A stretch of DNA of 64,000 nucleotides from an uncultured Christensenella sp. (lineage in GTDB: Bacteria; Bacillota; Clostridia; Christensenellales; Borkfalkiaceae): contig CAJUFY010000007.1 of NCBI GenBank assembly GCA_910586245.1, forward strand, positions 21,321-85,320, read 5' to 3'. A model generated the notes under the pieces. That model was not told the origin of the DNA. It saw nothing but the letters and a program-made list of their open reading frames with translations, and ran no database searches. This document shows, in pieces, positions 17,322 through 25,664 of the stretch; within the stretch, counting starts at the first letter, position 1; each line of letters starts with the position of its first letter. A program made the translations under genes and the position numbers.

Positions 17322-17350
17322 ATTTTACCAAACCGTAACGGATAAGTCAA
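17322..17350 (-). promoter_or_regulatory. Promoter of the rex-adhE-hydrogenase operon
   Basis: -35 TTGACT (17350-17345), 17-bp spacer, -10 TAAAAT (17327-17322). Confidence 0.8.
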
Positions 17351-17389
17351 CCGTTTGAAAGAAAATTTTTAAAAATATTTTTTCAAATA

Positions 17390-17415
17390 AAAAAGTCCGC
17401 AAACGCGGACTTTTT
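17390..17415 (-). terminator. Terminator of valS
   Basis: Stem AAAAAGTCCGC/GCGGACTTTTT with a 4-nt loop, immediately after the valS stop, with a T-run on the minus strand. Confidence 0.85.
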
Positions 17416-17418
17416 CCG

Positions 17419-20043
17419 TTATAACGCTTTCAGTTGTTGCTCGATCTTCGCTTTCATATCAAGATATTTTTCTTTTTTCGCACGCTCGTCGTCCACCAGT
17501 TTTTTGGGCGCTTTGGCAACGAAATTTTTATTCATTAGCTTGCCATCCGCCCGCGCGATTTCGCCGAGAATGCGTTCAAGCTCTTTTTCCAGCCGCGCAC
17601 GCTCTTCTTCAAGATTCACGAGCTCGCCCAACGGCACAAATATCTGACCGATTTCGCAAACTTTCGAAACGGTTTTTTCGCCGAGCGACGAACCGTTTTC
17701 TACAAATTCGATTTCTTCGACCCCGGCAAGACGCATAACCGAATTTTTATTGACGCTCAAGAGCCGACGGGATTCGGTCACAACGTATAAATGCACTTTT
17801 TTCGAAGGAGGACAATTGACTTCTACCTTCATCGCCCGAAGCGCTTTGATCAGATCAATGATCGCTTCAAAGGCTTTCGCTTCTTTTCTGTACGAAAGTT
17901 TAATATTGTAGCGCGGATATTCTGCAGTTATCATTCGCCCTTTCGCGTGCGGCAGATACGAATAAATTTCTTCCGTAACAAACGGGATAAACGGGTGCAA
18001 CAGCTTTAACGTATTCTCCAACACAAACACCAAAACCCCGAGCGCATTGCGCTTCCGTTCGGGATCGCCGCCGTACAGCGCGGGCTTGCTTAATTCGATA
18101 TACCAGTCACAGAAATCGTTCCACGTAAATTCGATGAGCTTATCCGCCGCAATTCCCAAATCGTACTTTTGCAAAGAAAGCGTCACTTCGCGGATGCAGG
18201 TCTGCAAATGCGAAATAATCCAACGGTCGGCAGGCTGCAGTCTGATCTGATCAAGCGAAGGGATCTCCACACCCTGCGCATTCATCAAAACGAAACGCGC
18301 GGCGTTCCAGACTTTATTGATGAAATTTCTCGAAGCCTCTACTTTGGTATCCGTAAAACGCGAATCGTTCCCGGGGGCGACGCCCGTAATTAAAGAGAGC
18401 CGCAAAGAATCCGCGCCGTATTTTTCGATAATCTCAATCGGGTCGATTCCGTTCCCGAGCGATTTGCTCATCTTTCTGCCCTGTTCGTCACGCACGAGCC
18501 CGTGTATCAGAACGTCGCGGAAAGGAACTTTATCGGTATGTTCGATGCCCGAAAACATCATGCGCATGACCCAGAACGGAATGATGTCGTAACCCGTTAC
18601 GAGTACGTCGGTAGGATAAAAATAGTTGAACTCCGCAGTTTCTTCCGGCCAGCCCAGCGTAGAAAACGGCCAAAGCGCCGAAGAAAACCAAGTGTCGAGC
18701 ACGTCCTCTTCCTGCGTCAGATTTTTACTGTTACACTTCGGACAAATGCAAGGCGCTTCCGTCGCACAGATTTCTTCGCCGCAATCGTCGCAATACCAAA
18801 CGGGAATGCGGTGCCCCCACCACAGCTGACGCGAAATACACCAGTCGCGGATATTTTCCAACCAGTTATAATAAATTTTCGAAAAACGGTCGGGCGTAAA
18901 TTTGGTTTTATTTTTGGCAACGGCATCGATTGCGGGTTTGGCAAGCGGCGCCATTTTTACAAACCACTGCTTGGAAACGATCGGTTCGAGTGTGGCGCGG
19001 CAACGGGAACAATGCCCCACGTTATGAGCGTGCGGTTCGATTTTCACAAGCAGTCCCAGCGCTTCCATATCGGCAACGATCCGTTTTCTGGCTTCGTAGC
19101 GATCGAGCCCCGCATATTTCCCCGCAAGCTCGTTCATGGTTCCGTCGTCGTTCATGACGCGGATCATCGGCAGATCGTGCCGCATTCCTACTTCGAAATC
19201 GTTCGGATCGTGCGCGGGTGTGATTTTCACTGCGCCCGTACCGAATTCGGGATCGACGTATTCGTCGGTGATAAGCGGTATTTTCCGATCGGTAAGCGGA
19301 AGCAAAAGCGTCTTACCCGAAAGATGACGGTAACGCTTGTCCTTCGGATGAACGGCAACCGCCGTATCGCCGAGCATGGTTTCGGGACGGGTCGTGGCAA
19401 TTACGATAAATTCGTCCGATCCCTCTACGGGATATTTGAAATGCCAGAAATACCCGCTGTTCTCGCTGTATTCCACTTCGATGTCGGAAAGCGCCGTTTT
19501 GCAGCCGGGACACCAATTGATGATACGGCTTCCGCGATATATCAGACCTTTGTTGTAAAGACGGAAAAACGCTTCGCGCACCGCTTTGCTGCACCGTTCG
19601 TCCATCGTGAACGCCAAACGCGACCAGTCGCAGGAAGAACCGAGTTTTTTGAGTTGCTGAACGATGCGGTCGCCGTATTTATTTTTCCAGTCCCAGACGC
19701 GATCCAGAAACGCTTCTCTTCCCAAACCTTCTTTGGTCAAGCCTTCTTTTTCGATTTGTTCCACGACTTTTACTTCCGTTGCAAGCGCAGCGTGATCGGT
19801 GCCGGGCATCCACAGCGCGGAATACCCCTGCATCCGTTTGAAGCGCACGAGAACGTCCTGCATGGTTTCGTCCATCGCATGCCCCATGTGAAGCTGCCCC
19901 GTTACGTTGGGGGGCGGCATCATCACGGTAAACGGAATTTTTTCGGGATCGATTTCGGCACGGAAACAATCGTTTTCCATCCAGTCCGAATAAATTCTCG
20001 ATTCGAATTCTTTCGGATTATAAGTCGTTTGCATTTCTTTCAT
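17419..20043 (-). CDS. valS: Valine--tRNA ligase
   Basis: Class I aminoacyl-tRNA synthetase, 874 residues. The HIGH-type motif is PPPNVTGQLHMGHAM near 43-57; the KMSKS motif is GRKMSKSLGNGIDP in the C-terminal half of the catalytic core. The CP1 editing domain lies between (TTRPETMLGDTA), and a C-terminal coiled coil rich in Glu/Lys (LEEERARLEKELERI) closes the protein. ATG at 20043 with GGAAAG upstream. The leader is only about 30 nt, so there is no T-box. Directly divergent from the ABC transporter operon. Confidence 0.95.
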   Translation of the reverse strand: MKEMQTTYNPKEFESRIYSDWMENDCFRAEIDPEKIPFTVMMPPPNVTGQLHMGHAMDETMQDVLVRFKRMQGYSALWMPGTDHAALATEVKVVEQIEKEGLTKEGLGREAFLDRVWDWKNKYGDRIVQQLKKLGSSCDWSRLAFTMDERCSKAVREAFFRLYNKGLIYRGSRIINWCPGCKTALSDIEVEYSENSGYFWHFKYPVEGSDEFIVIATTRPETMLGDTAVAVHPKDKRYRHLSGKTLLLPLTDRKIPLITDEYVDPEFGTGAVKITPAHDPNDFEVGMRHDLPMIRVMNDDGTMNELAGKYAGLDRYEARKRIVADMEALGLLVKIEPHAHNVGHCSRCRATLEPIVSKQWFVKMAPLAKPAIDAVAKNKTKFTPDRFSKIYYNWLENIRDWCISRQLWWGHRIPVWYCDDCGEEICATEAPCICPKCNSKNLTQEEDVLDTWFSSALWPFSTLGWPEETAEFNYFYPTDVLVTGYDIIPFWVMRMMFSGIEHTDKVPFRDVLIHGLVRDEQGRKMSKSLGNGIDPIEIIEKYGADSLRLSLITGVAPGNDSRFTDTKVEASRNFINKVWNAARFVLMNAQGVEIPSLDQIRLQPADRWIISHLQTCIREVTLSLQKYDLGIAADKLIEFTWNDFCDWYIELSKPALYGGDPERKRNALGVLVFVLENTLKLLHPFIPFVTEEIYSYLPHAKGRMITAEYPRYNIKLSYRKEAKAFEAIIDLIKALRAMKVEVNCPPSKKVHLYVVTESRRLLSVNKNSVMRLAGVEEIEFVENGSSLGEKTVSKVCEIGQIFVPLGELVNLEEERARLEKELERILGEIARADGKLMNKNFVAKAPKKLVDDERAKKEKYLDMKAKIEQQLKAL

Positions 20044-20075
20044 AAACTCTTTCCAAAAATGTATACTTCTGCGTT

Positions 20076-20104
20076 ATTATAACGCTTTTTCCCGCAATTG
20101 TCAA
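20076..20104 (-). promoter_or_regulatory. valS promoter
   Basis: Perfect consensus: TTGACA (20104-20099), 17-bp spacer, TATAAT (20081-20076). Confidence 0.88.
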
Positions 20105-20115
20105 TAAATCCGCCC

Positions 20116-20143
20116 TTGACATACTATATAATATTCTTAATTT
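20116..20143 (+). promoter_or_regulatory. Promoter of the ABC transporter operon
   Basis: -35 TTGACA (20116-20121), 16-bp spacer, weak -10 TAATTT (20138-20143). Divergent from the valS promoter. Confidence 0.5.
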
Positions 20144-20158
20144 TTCACGGAGAAAACT

Positions 20159-21151
20159 ATGAAAAAATCTATGGCAATTCTCGGAGCTGCGTTGTTCGCA
20201 CTCCTTCCCCTCTCCGCTTGCGGAGACAACGACGGAAAAACGACGCTGAAAATTAACGAAGTGACGCATTCCGTCTTCTATGCACCGATGTATCTGGCAG
20301 ATTCTCTCGGCTATTTCGAGGAAGAAGGCATCAAAATTCAGCTTACCAACGGCGGCGGCGCGGATGCGGTTATGGCTTCCGTCCTTTCCGGCGACGCACA
20401 CATCGGATTCTGCGGACCGGAAGCGGCGCTTTACGTACTGCTCGGCGGCACGAAAGACGTACCGACCGTTTTCGGTCAGCTCACGCAACGCGACGGATCC
20501 TTCCTCGTTTCGCGCAAAGCGGAACCCGACTTCGAATGGAGCGATTTAAAAGGCAAAGAAATTCTTGCCGGAAGACGGGGCGGCGTTCCCGCAATGACCT
20601 TTGAATACATCCTGAAAGAAAACAATTTTACCGCTTCGGAAATTAACATCAATTACGACGTTGCGTTCAATCTGATGACGGGCGCATTCGAAGCGGGCAC
20701 CGCGGACTACTGCACGATGTTCGAACCCACGGCTTCCGAATATCAGGCGGCGGGCAAAGGATATATCGTTGCCGCAGTCGGCGAAGCGGGCGGAGAAGTC
20801 CCCTACACTTGCTATATGGCGAAACGTTCATGGATCAAGAAAAACGAAAAGACCCTGGACGGATTTTTGCGCGCAATGCTGAAAGCAGTAAAATACACGC
20901 AGGAAAACGACGCGGCGACCATCGCGCCTCATCTGGTGAAACACTTCCCCTCCACTTCCGTCGAATCGCTTGCCACCAGCGTACAGAGTTATAAAAACAT
21001 CGACGCCTGGGATAACGACATGGCGATGACGGAACAGAGCTTCAACCGTTTACAGGATATCATCGAATCGGCGGGCGAACTTTCCTCCCGCGGAAAATTC
21101 AGCGATCTTGTAGACAACAGTTACGTGAACGAAGTTTATAAAAATCTTTGA
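20159..21151 (+). CDS. ABC transporter substrate-binding lipoprotein, NMT1/THI5-like
   Basis: 330-residue lipoprotein. The signal peptide ends with lipobox LSAC (Cys21), so it is membrane-tethered outside the cell. The mature part has the nitrate/taurine/HMP-binding fold signature: SVFYAPMYLADSLGYFEEEG, then GDAHIGFCGPEAAL and RRGGVPAMTFEY. Such proteins feed sulfonates, nitrate or the thiamine pyrimidine; the sequence does not decide which, and no riboswitch is seen upstream. First gene of a three-gene operon with ATPase and permease. RBS CGGAG before the ATG. Confidence 0.85.
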   Translation: MKKSMAILGAALFALLPLSACGDNDGKTTLKINEVTHSVFYAPMYLADSLGYFEEEGIKIQLTNGGGADAVMASVLSGDAHIGFCGPEAALYVLLGGTKDVPTVFGQLTQRDGSFLVSRKAEPDFEWSDLKGKEILAGRRGGVPAMTFEYILKENNFTASEININYDVAFNLMTGAFEAGTADYCTMFEPTASEYQAAGKGYIVAAVGEAGGEVPYTCYMAKRSWIKKNEKTLDGFLRAMLKAVKYTQENDAATIAPHLVKHFPSTSVESLATSVQSYKNIDAWDNDMAMTEQSFNRLQDIIESAGELSSRGKFSDLVDNSYVNEVYKNL

Positions 21152-21187
21152 AAAAAATAAAACGATAGAAATACGGACGATACGCTT

Positions 21188-21925
21188 ATGGAAAAAGAAA
21201 TACTGCGGTTTACAGACGTAAAACTGATCTATCATACAAATCGGGGAGAAACGACGGCAGCGGAAAATCTTAATTTTTCCGTAAACGAAGGCGAATTCGT
21301 TGCGATTATCGGTCCTTCGGGCTGCGGAAAGACGACACTGCTTTCCCTCGCCGCAGGTTTATTGAAGCCCTCGGCGGGAACGATCGAAAGTCACGGAAGT
21401 TTCGGCTATATGCTGCAAAAAGACGAACTTTTCCGTTGGCGCACGATCGAGAAAAACATCTTTCTTCCGCTTGAAATCAAAAAACAGAACACTCCCGAAC
21501 ATCGGGAACGCGCGCGCAATCTTGCGGCAAAATACGGATTAAAAGATTTTTTACAAAGCTATCCGACCCAGCTTTCGGGCGGAATGCGCCAGCGGGCGGC
21601 GCTCATTCGTACGCTTGCGACGAATCCGGACATTCTGCTGTTAGACGAACCTTTTTCCGCGCTCGATTATCAGACGCGCCTCAACGTATGCGAAGACGTT
21701 TCTTCGATTATCCGAAGCGAAAAAAAGACCGCGCTGCTCATTACGCACGATATTTCCGAAGCGATTTCGCTTGCAGACCGCGTTCTGGTTCTCTCGCAAC
21801 GCCCTGCGCGCGTAACGTTTGCGCATAAACTCGATTTCGGCGACGTGAAAAATCCGCTGAAACGGCGGGAACAACCGCAATTTTCGGAGTGGTTCGAAAT
21901 ACTTTGGAAGGAGCTGAACGGATGA
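21188..21925 (+). CDS. ABC transporter ATP-binding protein, nitrate/sulfonate type
   Basis: 245-residue cytosolic ATPase subunit. Walker A GPSGCGKTT near residue 42, Q-loop in YMLQKDELFRW, signature LSGGMRQRAAL, Walker B ILLLDEPFSALD and switch His in LITHDISEA are all intact. It couples with the permease whose ATG overlaps its stop by 4 bp (ATGA). Closest in layout to the SsuB/TauB/ThiZ branch. Confidence 0.9.
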   Translation: MEKEILRFTDVKLIYHTNRGETTAAENLNFSVNEGEFVAIIGPSGCGKTTLLSLAAGLLKPSAGTIESHGSFGYMLQKDELFRWRTIEKNIFLPLEIKKQNTPEHRERARNLAAKYGLKDFLQSYPTQLSGGMRQRAALIRTLATNPDILLLDEPFSALDYQTRLNVCEDVSSIIRSEKKTALLITHDISEAISLADRVLVLSQRPARVTFAHKLDFGDVKNPLKRREQPQFSEWFEILWKELNG

Positions 21926-22731
21926 AAAAAGCGACTTATTCGCAGGAACATGCGAAATACTTAAAAAAACGCAAACTGAATCTTGCTACGGTATGGGCGC
22001 TGCGGATCGGAGTTCTCGTATTGCTTTTCGGATTCTGGGAACTTTCCACCGCGCTCGGTTGGGTCGATCCCTTTATCATGAGTTCGCCCTCCCGAATCTG
22101 CGCGACCATTCAATCGCTTTACCGCGACGGCTCGCTCTTCTATCACATCGGGGTAACGCTCGCGGAAACGCTGATCGGCTTCGTCATTGCCGTTGCGCTC
22201 GGCGTTACCATTGCCCTGGCGTTATGGTGGAGCGACACGCTGCGGCGCGTTCTCGAGCCTTACATCGTCGTGTTAAACGCGCTCCCGAAAATCGCGCTCG
22301 GCCCTTTGATTATCATTTGGTTCGGTACGGGAAGCAAAGCAATCGTCTTTATGACGGTGCTGGTCGGCATCATCGTTGCGATTATGCACATGCTCTCCGC
22401 ATTTATCGCCACCGATAAAAACAAAATTCTGCTTTTAAAATCGATGGGCGCAACCAAATTGCAGATACTCCGCAAACTGGTAATCCCTTCATCGTTTGCT
22501 TCGTTTATTTCGATGCTGAAAGTAAACGTGGGTATGGCGTGGATCGGTTCGATTATGGGCGAATACATCGTTTCGCGCGCGGGACTCGGTTATTTGATCG
22601 TGTACGGCGGGCAGGTGTTTAAGCTCGATCTCGTGATGACCGCAACGTGCATTCTGTGTCTGCTTGCGGCGGGAATGTATTTTCTCGTAGTACTGCTTGA
22701 AAAAGTACTCGTTAAAAATACAGAGAACTGA
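21922..22731 (+). CDS. ABC transporter permease, nitrate/sulfonate type
   Basis: 269-residue inner-membrane subunit with about six hydrophobic segments and the EAA loop (SMGATKLQILRKLVIPSS) that docks on the ATPase. The start at 21922 follows GGAGCTGAACGG and overlaps the ATPase stop; an upstream GTG in frame is not needed. Its last 243 bp are also covered, antisense, by the 3' part of the convergent YkvI-like gene. Confidence 0.9.
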   Translation: MKKATYSQEHAKYLKKRKLNLATVWALRIGVLVLLFGFWELSTALGWVDPFIMSSPSRICATIQSLYRDGSLFYHIGVTLAETLIGFVIAVALGVTIALALWWSDTLRRVLEPYIVVLNALPKIALGPLIIIWFGTGSKAIVFMTVLVGIIVAIMHMLSAFIATDKNKILLLKSMGATKLQILRKLVIPSSFASFISMLKVNVGMAWIGSIMGEYIVSRAGLGYLIVYGGQVFKLDLVMTATCILCLLAAGMYFLVVLLEKVLVKNTEN

Positions 22732-23655
22732 AAGAACAATCCCCGCGATTCCGAGAACGGGATACAAAATGCGCACGATGCCCGAAAGTCCGATGCGGGA
22801 CAGCGCGAACGCCGCAAGGAGCGTTGCTCCTTTTGCGGCGTATTTTTGTTTACGGCGCAGCCCGTCGCTCAGTTTCAGCAACGGATAAAGCGAAGACGCC
22901 AAAGAAGTAAGAATCGCAAACGCGGCGGCAACGTAGAAAATCTTTCTTCCACGCATTACGAAAAGAAACGGAAGTTCCGCCCCGACCGCGCCCGCGCCTT
23001 CCGCATATACGCTGCCGAGAATACAAACCGCACCTGCGGCAATCAATATCCCCGCAATCCCCGCAGAAAGCACGGGATTTTTCATGTTTTTTCCTGCGTC
23101 GAGTAAGACGGGCGCAGCCAAAAACGTATTCATAAAGGCGTAGACGATTCCGCCGAGATACCCTTCTCTTCCGACTGAAAATAAGGCGTTCGAACCGTGC
23201 AGACCGCCGATACCGTAATAAAAAATAAAAATCAGTAAAACCGGAACGAGTACGGAATTTAATATCGAAATTCCTTTCATGCCGTATTTCAAACATACCG
23301 TAATCGCTACCAGTCCCAAAATCGAAAGCAACGGTTTGCACGCAGGCAGCAAAGCGTCTAACCCTGCAAGCATTCCCGCGCACGGGATAAACGCGCTCAA
23401 CGAAACGAGAATCCGCACGGCTTTCCCCGCCCTGCCGAACAATGAATTGAGCGTTCCGTCGAATCCTCCGTACTTCTTTCCCAGACGAAGATACAGGACG
23501 CACGCACCGAAATACAGCAGCGTAGAAAGCAATACGGGCAAAAAAAAGCGCTCCGTATGAAAAAAACGCACCAATTCCGCACCCGATAAAAATCCCGCGC
23601 CGATACTCGTTCCCACAATGAACAGCGCGCCGCGCACCACTTCCGCCAATTTCAC
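22489..23655 (-). CDS. YkvI-like integral membrane protein with antisense 3' overlap
   Basis: 388-codon frame; the first ~320 residues contain about ten hydrophobic segments, beginning GALFIVGTSIGAGFLSGAEL, a pattern of the YkvI family (APC-like transporters of unknown substrate). It starts with GTG at 23655 after GAGGGAGGATGC. From about residue 309 on, the frame lies antisense to the ABC permease gene. The last hydrophobic helix (IAGIVLSVLCIF) straddles the permease stop codon, so at least part of the overlap is genuinely coding. The final ~65 residues are polar and probably a readthrough tail. Confidence 0.75.
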   Translation of the reverse strand: MKLAEVVRGALFIVGTSIGAGFLSGAELVRFFHTERFFLPVLLSTLLYFGACVLYLRLGKKYGGFDGTLNSLFGRAGKAVRILVSLSAFIPCAGMLAGLDALLPACKPLLSILGLVAITVCLKYGMKGISILNSVLVPVLLIFIFYYGIGGLHGSNALFSVGREGYLGGIVYAFMNTFLAAPVLLDAGKNMKNPVLSAGIAGILIAAGAVCILGSVYAEGAGAVGAELPFLFVMRGRKIFYVAAAFAILTSLASSLYPLLKLSDGLRRKQKYAAKGATLLAAFALSRIGLSGIVRILYPVLGIAGIVLSVLCIFNEYFFKQYYEKIHSRRKQTQNARCGHHEIELKHLPAVHDQITESRARNDVFAHNRTDPRHTHVYFQHRNKRSKR

Positions 23656-23702
23656 GCATCCTCCCTCTTTCTTTTATGAAAAAAATTGCAAAAATATGCA
23701 AA

Positions 23703-23719
23703 ATTATGTCTGACATAAT
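23703..23719. promoter_or_regulatory. Palindromic operator candidate ATTATGTC-T-GACATAAT
   Basis: Perfect 8-1-8 palindrome 10 bp upstream of the -35 of the PadR-type gene. The core TATGTCTGACATA recurs at 37351, and a variant at 37402. Confidence 0.55.
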
Positions 23720-23729
23720 AATTGAGCGA

Positions 23730-23758
23730 TTGACAAATTTCGTCAAATGCCGTATAAT
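23730..23758 (+). promoter_or_regulatory. Promoter of the PadR-type gene
   Basis: Perfect consensus: TTGACA (23730-23735), 17-bp spacer, TATAAT (23753-23758). Confidence 0.88.
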
Positions 23759-23785
23759 AAGAACAGTACGATGGGAGGAATCCTT

Positions 23786-25618
23786 ATGCAGGACGAATTC
23801 GACGAAACGATTGAAAAAGAAGAAAATTCCGAAGATAAGCAATCGGTCAGTTCCGATCTGATCCGCGGACACATCAACACGATCATTCTCCGCGCGCTTT
23901 ACGAGGGTGACCGCTACGGTTACGAAATCATTTCCGAAATCGAAAGAAAAAGCCACGGTCAATACTCGTTAAAACAGCCCTCTTTATACAGTGCGCTCAA
24001 GCGACTTGAAAAAGAAGGTTACATCACTTCATATTGGGGCGGTTCGGTCAGCGGAGGAAGAAGAAAATACTTTTCTCTTACCAACGCGGGAAAACTGATC
24101 TCCGAACAAAATCAATCGGAATGGGAATATTCCCGTACGGTCATCGACAGTTTGATTTCCGATAAAGATTTTGATTTTTCGAATCCCGCGCCCGTACCCG
24201 TCGATATGCGTGTTTTACGCGATTCCACGACCCGCGCGCGGACAAGCTCTGGCGAAAACCATACCGAAGACACGGAACAACGCGAACAAATCTTAAAAGA
24301 ATTCGAACGGGAACGCGAATCTTTGCAAAAAAGAAAAGCCGAACTTGAAGAAGAAGCCGAACGCTTAAACCGTGAACGCAGCCGCATGGAAGAGCTTTCG
24401 CAAGCGCGGGAATTATTCGACGAAGAACGCGCTACTTTTACGGAAAGCGCAGGCGATCTGGAAGAAGCGCGCGCCGCATTCGAAGAAGAGACGGCTCGTT
24501 TCGAAGCGGAAAAAGCCAAATACGAAGCGGAAATGGAAGCGCGGAACGACGCTTTGCTCCGCGAACGCGAATGGCGGGAATATGAAATCGCCGAACGCGA
24601 ACGCCGTTTGGAAGAAGAAAAAAAGTCCCTTGCCGAAAATCAGACGCGCATCAGCGACGAAGAATACCGTGCGCTCAACGAGCGGCTCTTGGAACAGGAG
24701 CACGAACTCAACCGCCAGCGCGCAATCTACGAACAGCAAATCCGCGGCTACGAACAGGAACTCGTCGCCGTAAACGAACGCCATGCCGAAGAAATGGCGC
24801 GCCGCGAACGGCAAATCATCGAAGAGCAGGAAGCGCTCTTTCATCAGCGCGAGCAACAGTTGCTGCACCAAAATTACGTCGATCTGATCAACGCGCCCCC
24901 CACCGATAATGCCGTAAACGAATATCCGTATTTTACCGCGCCCGTGGGAGACGAACCGCAAACGGAACAACCGCTTGCGCCAATCGATGAAAACGCCGAC
25001 GGCTACCGCAGCGTCGTACGGAAAATTTACGCAAACTCCATTAACCCCGAACCGAGCGAAACGCCGCACCGTTCGGCAAGAACGGAACGCGCAACTTCCC
25101 TCGACGGCATTGATTTCCATGATCTGGAAGCACGGGCGGCGGAAGAAAACATTCGTATCGTGACGGCGGGCGGGAAAAGCAAAACGCAGATCGGAGAAAC
25201 GTCCTCCAACGTTACGCACAAGGGAAAAGCGTTGTTTATCAGTGCAATCGTCCTCTTTCTGTTCTGCATTGCGCTCGGCAGTATTCTGCTGGCGTTGCGC
25301 GGTACGGTTACGCTCCCCGTTTATTATCCCTATTTGATTTGGGGAATTGCACTCATAGTATTATTGATTTGCGGACTTGCGTTTGCCAACAAATTCGGGG
25401 AAGGCGCATTGCGGAGAACCAGTTATGCCGTAATCAATGCAGCGGTTTTGTTTATATTACTCGTCATCATAGCTTTGATCGTTGCGCTTTGGGTAAGAAT
25501 CGACTTTGCAGACATAAGCGCGGTTACCACCTATCTGGTTGTGCCGATCGTCTTCTCTTTCGGAATACTCTTGTTCGGCATTATATATTACTGTCTTGTA
25601 AAACCGAAGAATAACTAA
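23786..25618 (+). CDS. Membrane-anchored PadR-type regulator with long coiled coil
   Basis: 610 residues in an unusual architecture. Residues ~25-105 form a PadR winged helix (LRALYEGDRYGYEIISEIE, then PSLYSALKRLEKEGYIT and SGGRRKYFSLTNAGK). Residues ~150-355 are an extremely charged Glu/Arg-rich coiled coil. A low-complexity linker leads to four hydrophobic helices (~485-605). Ordinary PadR repressors are 100-180 residues and soluble. I infer a DNA-binding head tethered to the membrane, perhaps by a stalk that senses envelope state. The ATG at 23786 follows GGGAGGAATCCTT. It is monocistronic between a consensus promoter and a strong terminator. Confidence 0.75.
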   Translation: MQDEFDETIEKEENSEDKQSVSSDLIRGHINTIILRALYEGDRYGYEIISEIERKSHGQYSLKQPSLYSALKRLEKEGYITSYWGGSVSGGRRKYFSLTNAGKLISEQNQSEWEYSRTVIDSLISDKDFDFSNPAPVPVDMRVLRDSTTRARTSSGENHTEDTEQREQILKEFERERESLQKRKAELEEEAERLNRERSRMEELSQARELFDEERATFTESAGDLEEARAAFEEETARFEAEKAKYEAEMEARNDALLREREWREYEIAERERRLEEEKKSLAENQTRISDEEYRALNERLLEQEHELNRQRAIYEQQIRGYEQELVAVNERHAEEMARRERQIIEEQEALFHQREQQLLHQNYVDLINAPPTDNAVNEYPYFTAPVGDEPQTEQPLAPIDENADGYRSVVRKIYANSINPEPSETPHRSARTERATSLDGIDFHDLEARAAEENIRIVTAGGKSKTQIGETSSNVTHKGKALFISAIVLFLFCIALGSILLALRGTVTLPVYYPYLIWGIALIVLLICGLAFANKFGEGALRRTSYAVINAAVLFILLVIIALIVALWVRIDFADISAVTTYLVVPIVFSFGILLFGIIYYCLVKPKNN

Positions 25619-25652
25619 AAAAAGATCTCGCAAATTTGCGAGATCTTTTTTT
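25617..25652. terminator. Bidirectional terminator after the PadR-type gene
   Basis: 36-bp perfect palindrome around AGATCTCGCAAATTTGCGAGATCT flanked by A7 and T7; it can also serve the convergent lipoprotein gene. Confidence 0.88.
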
Positions 25653-25664
25653 ATGATTCAGGTT

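Noticed and set aside
18502..20082. 526-codon open frame antisense to valS
   Set aside because: Same reasoning: shadow of a long, strongly biased gene, without motifs; valS is unambiguous.
20105..20158. TPP riboswitch before the NMT1/THI5-like transporter
   Set aside because: The leader from the predicted start is only 10-15 nt and lacks the CTGAGA and ACCTGA elements.
24413..25219. 268-codon frame antisense to the PadR-type gene
   Set aside because: Phe/Arg-rich shadow of the Glu/Arg-rich coiled coil; no start signals.
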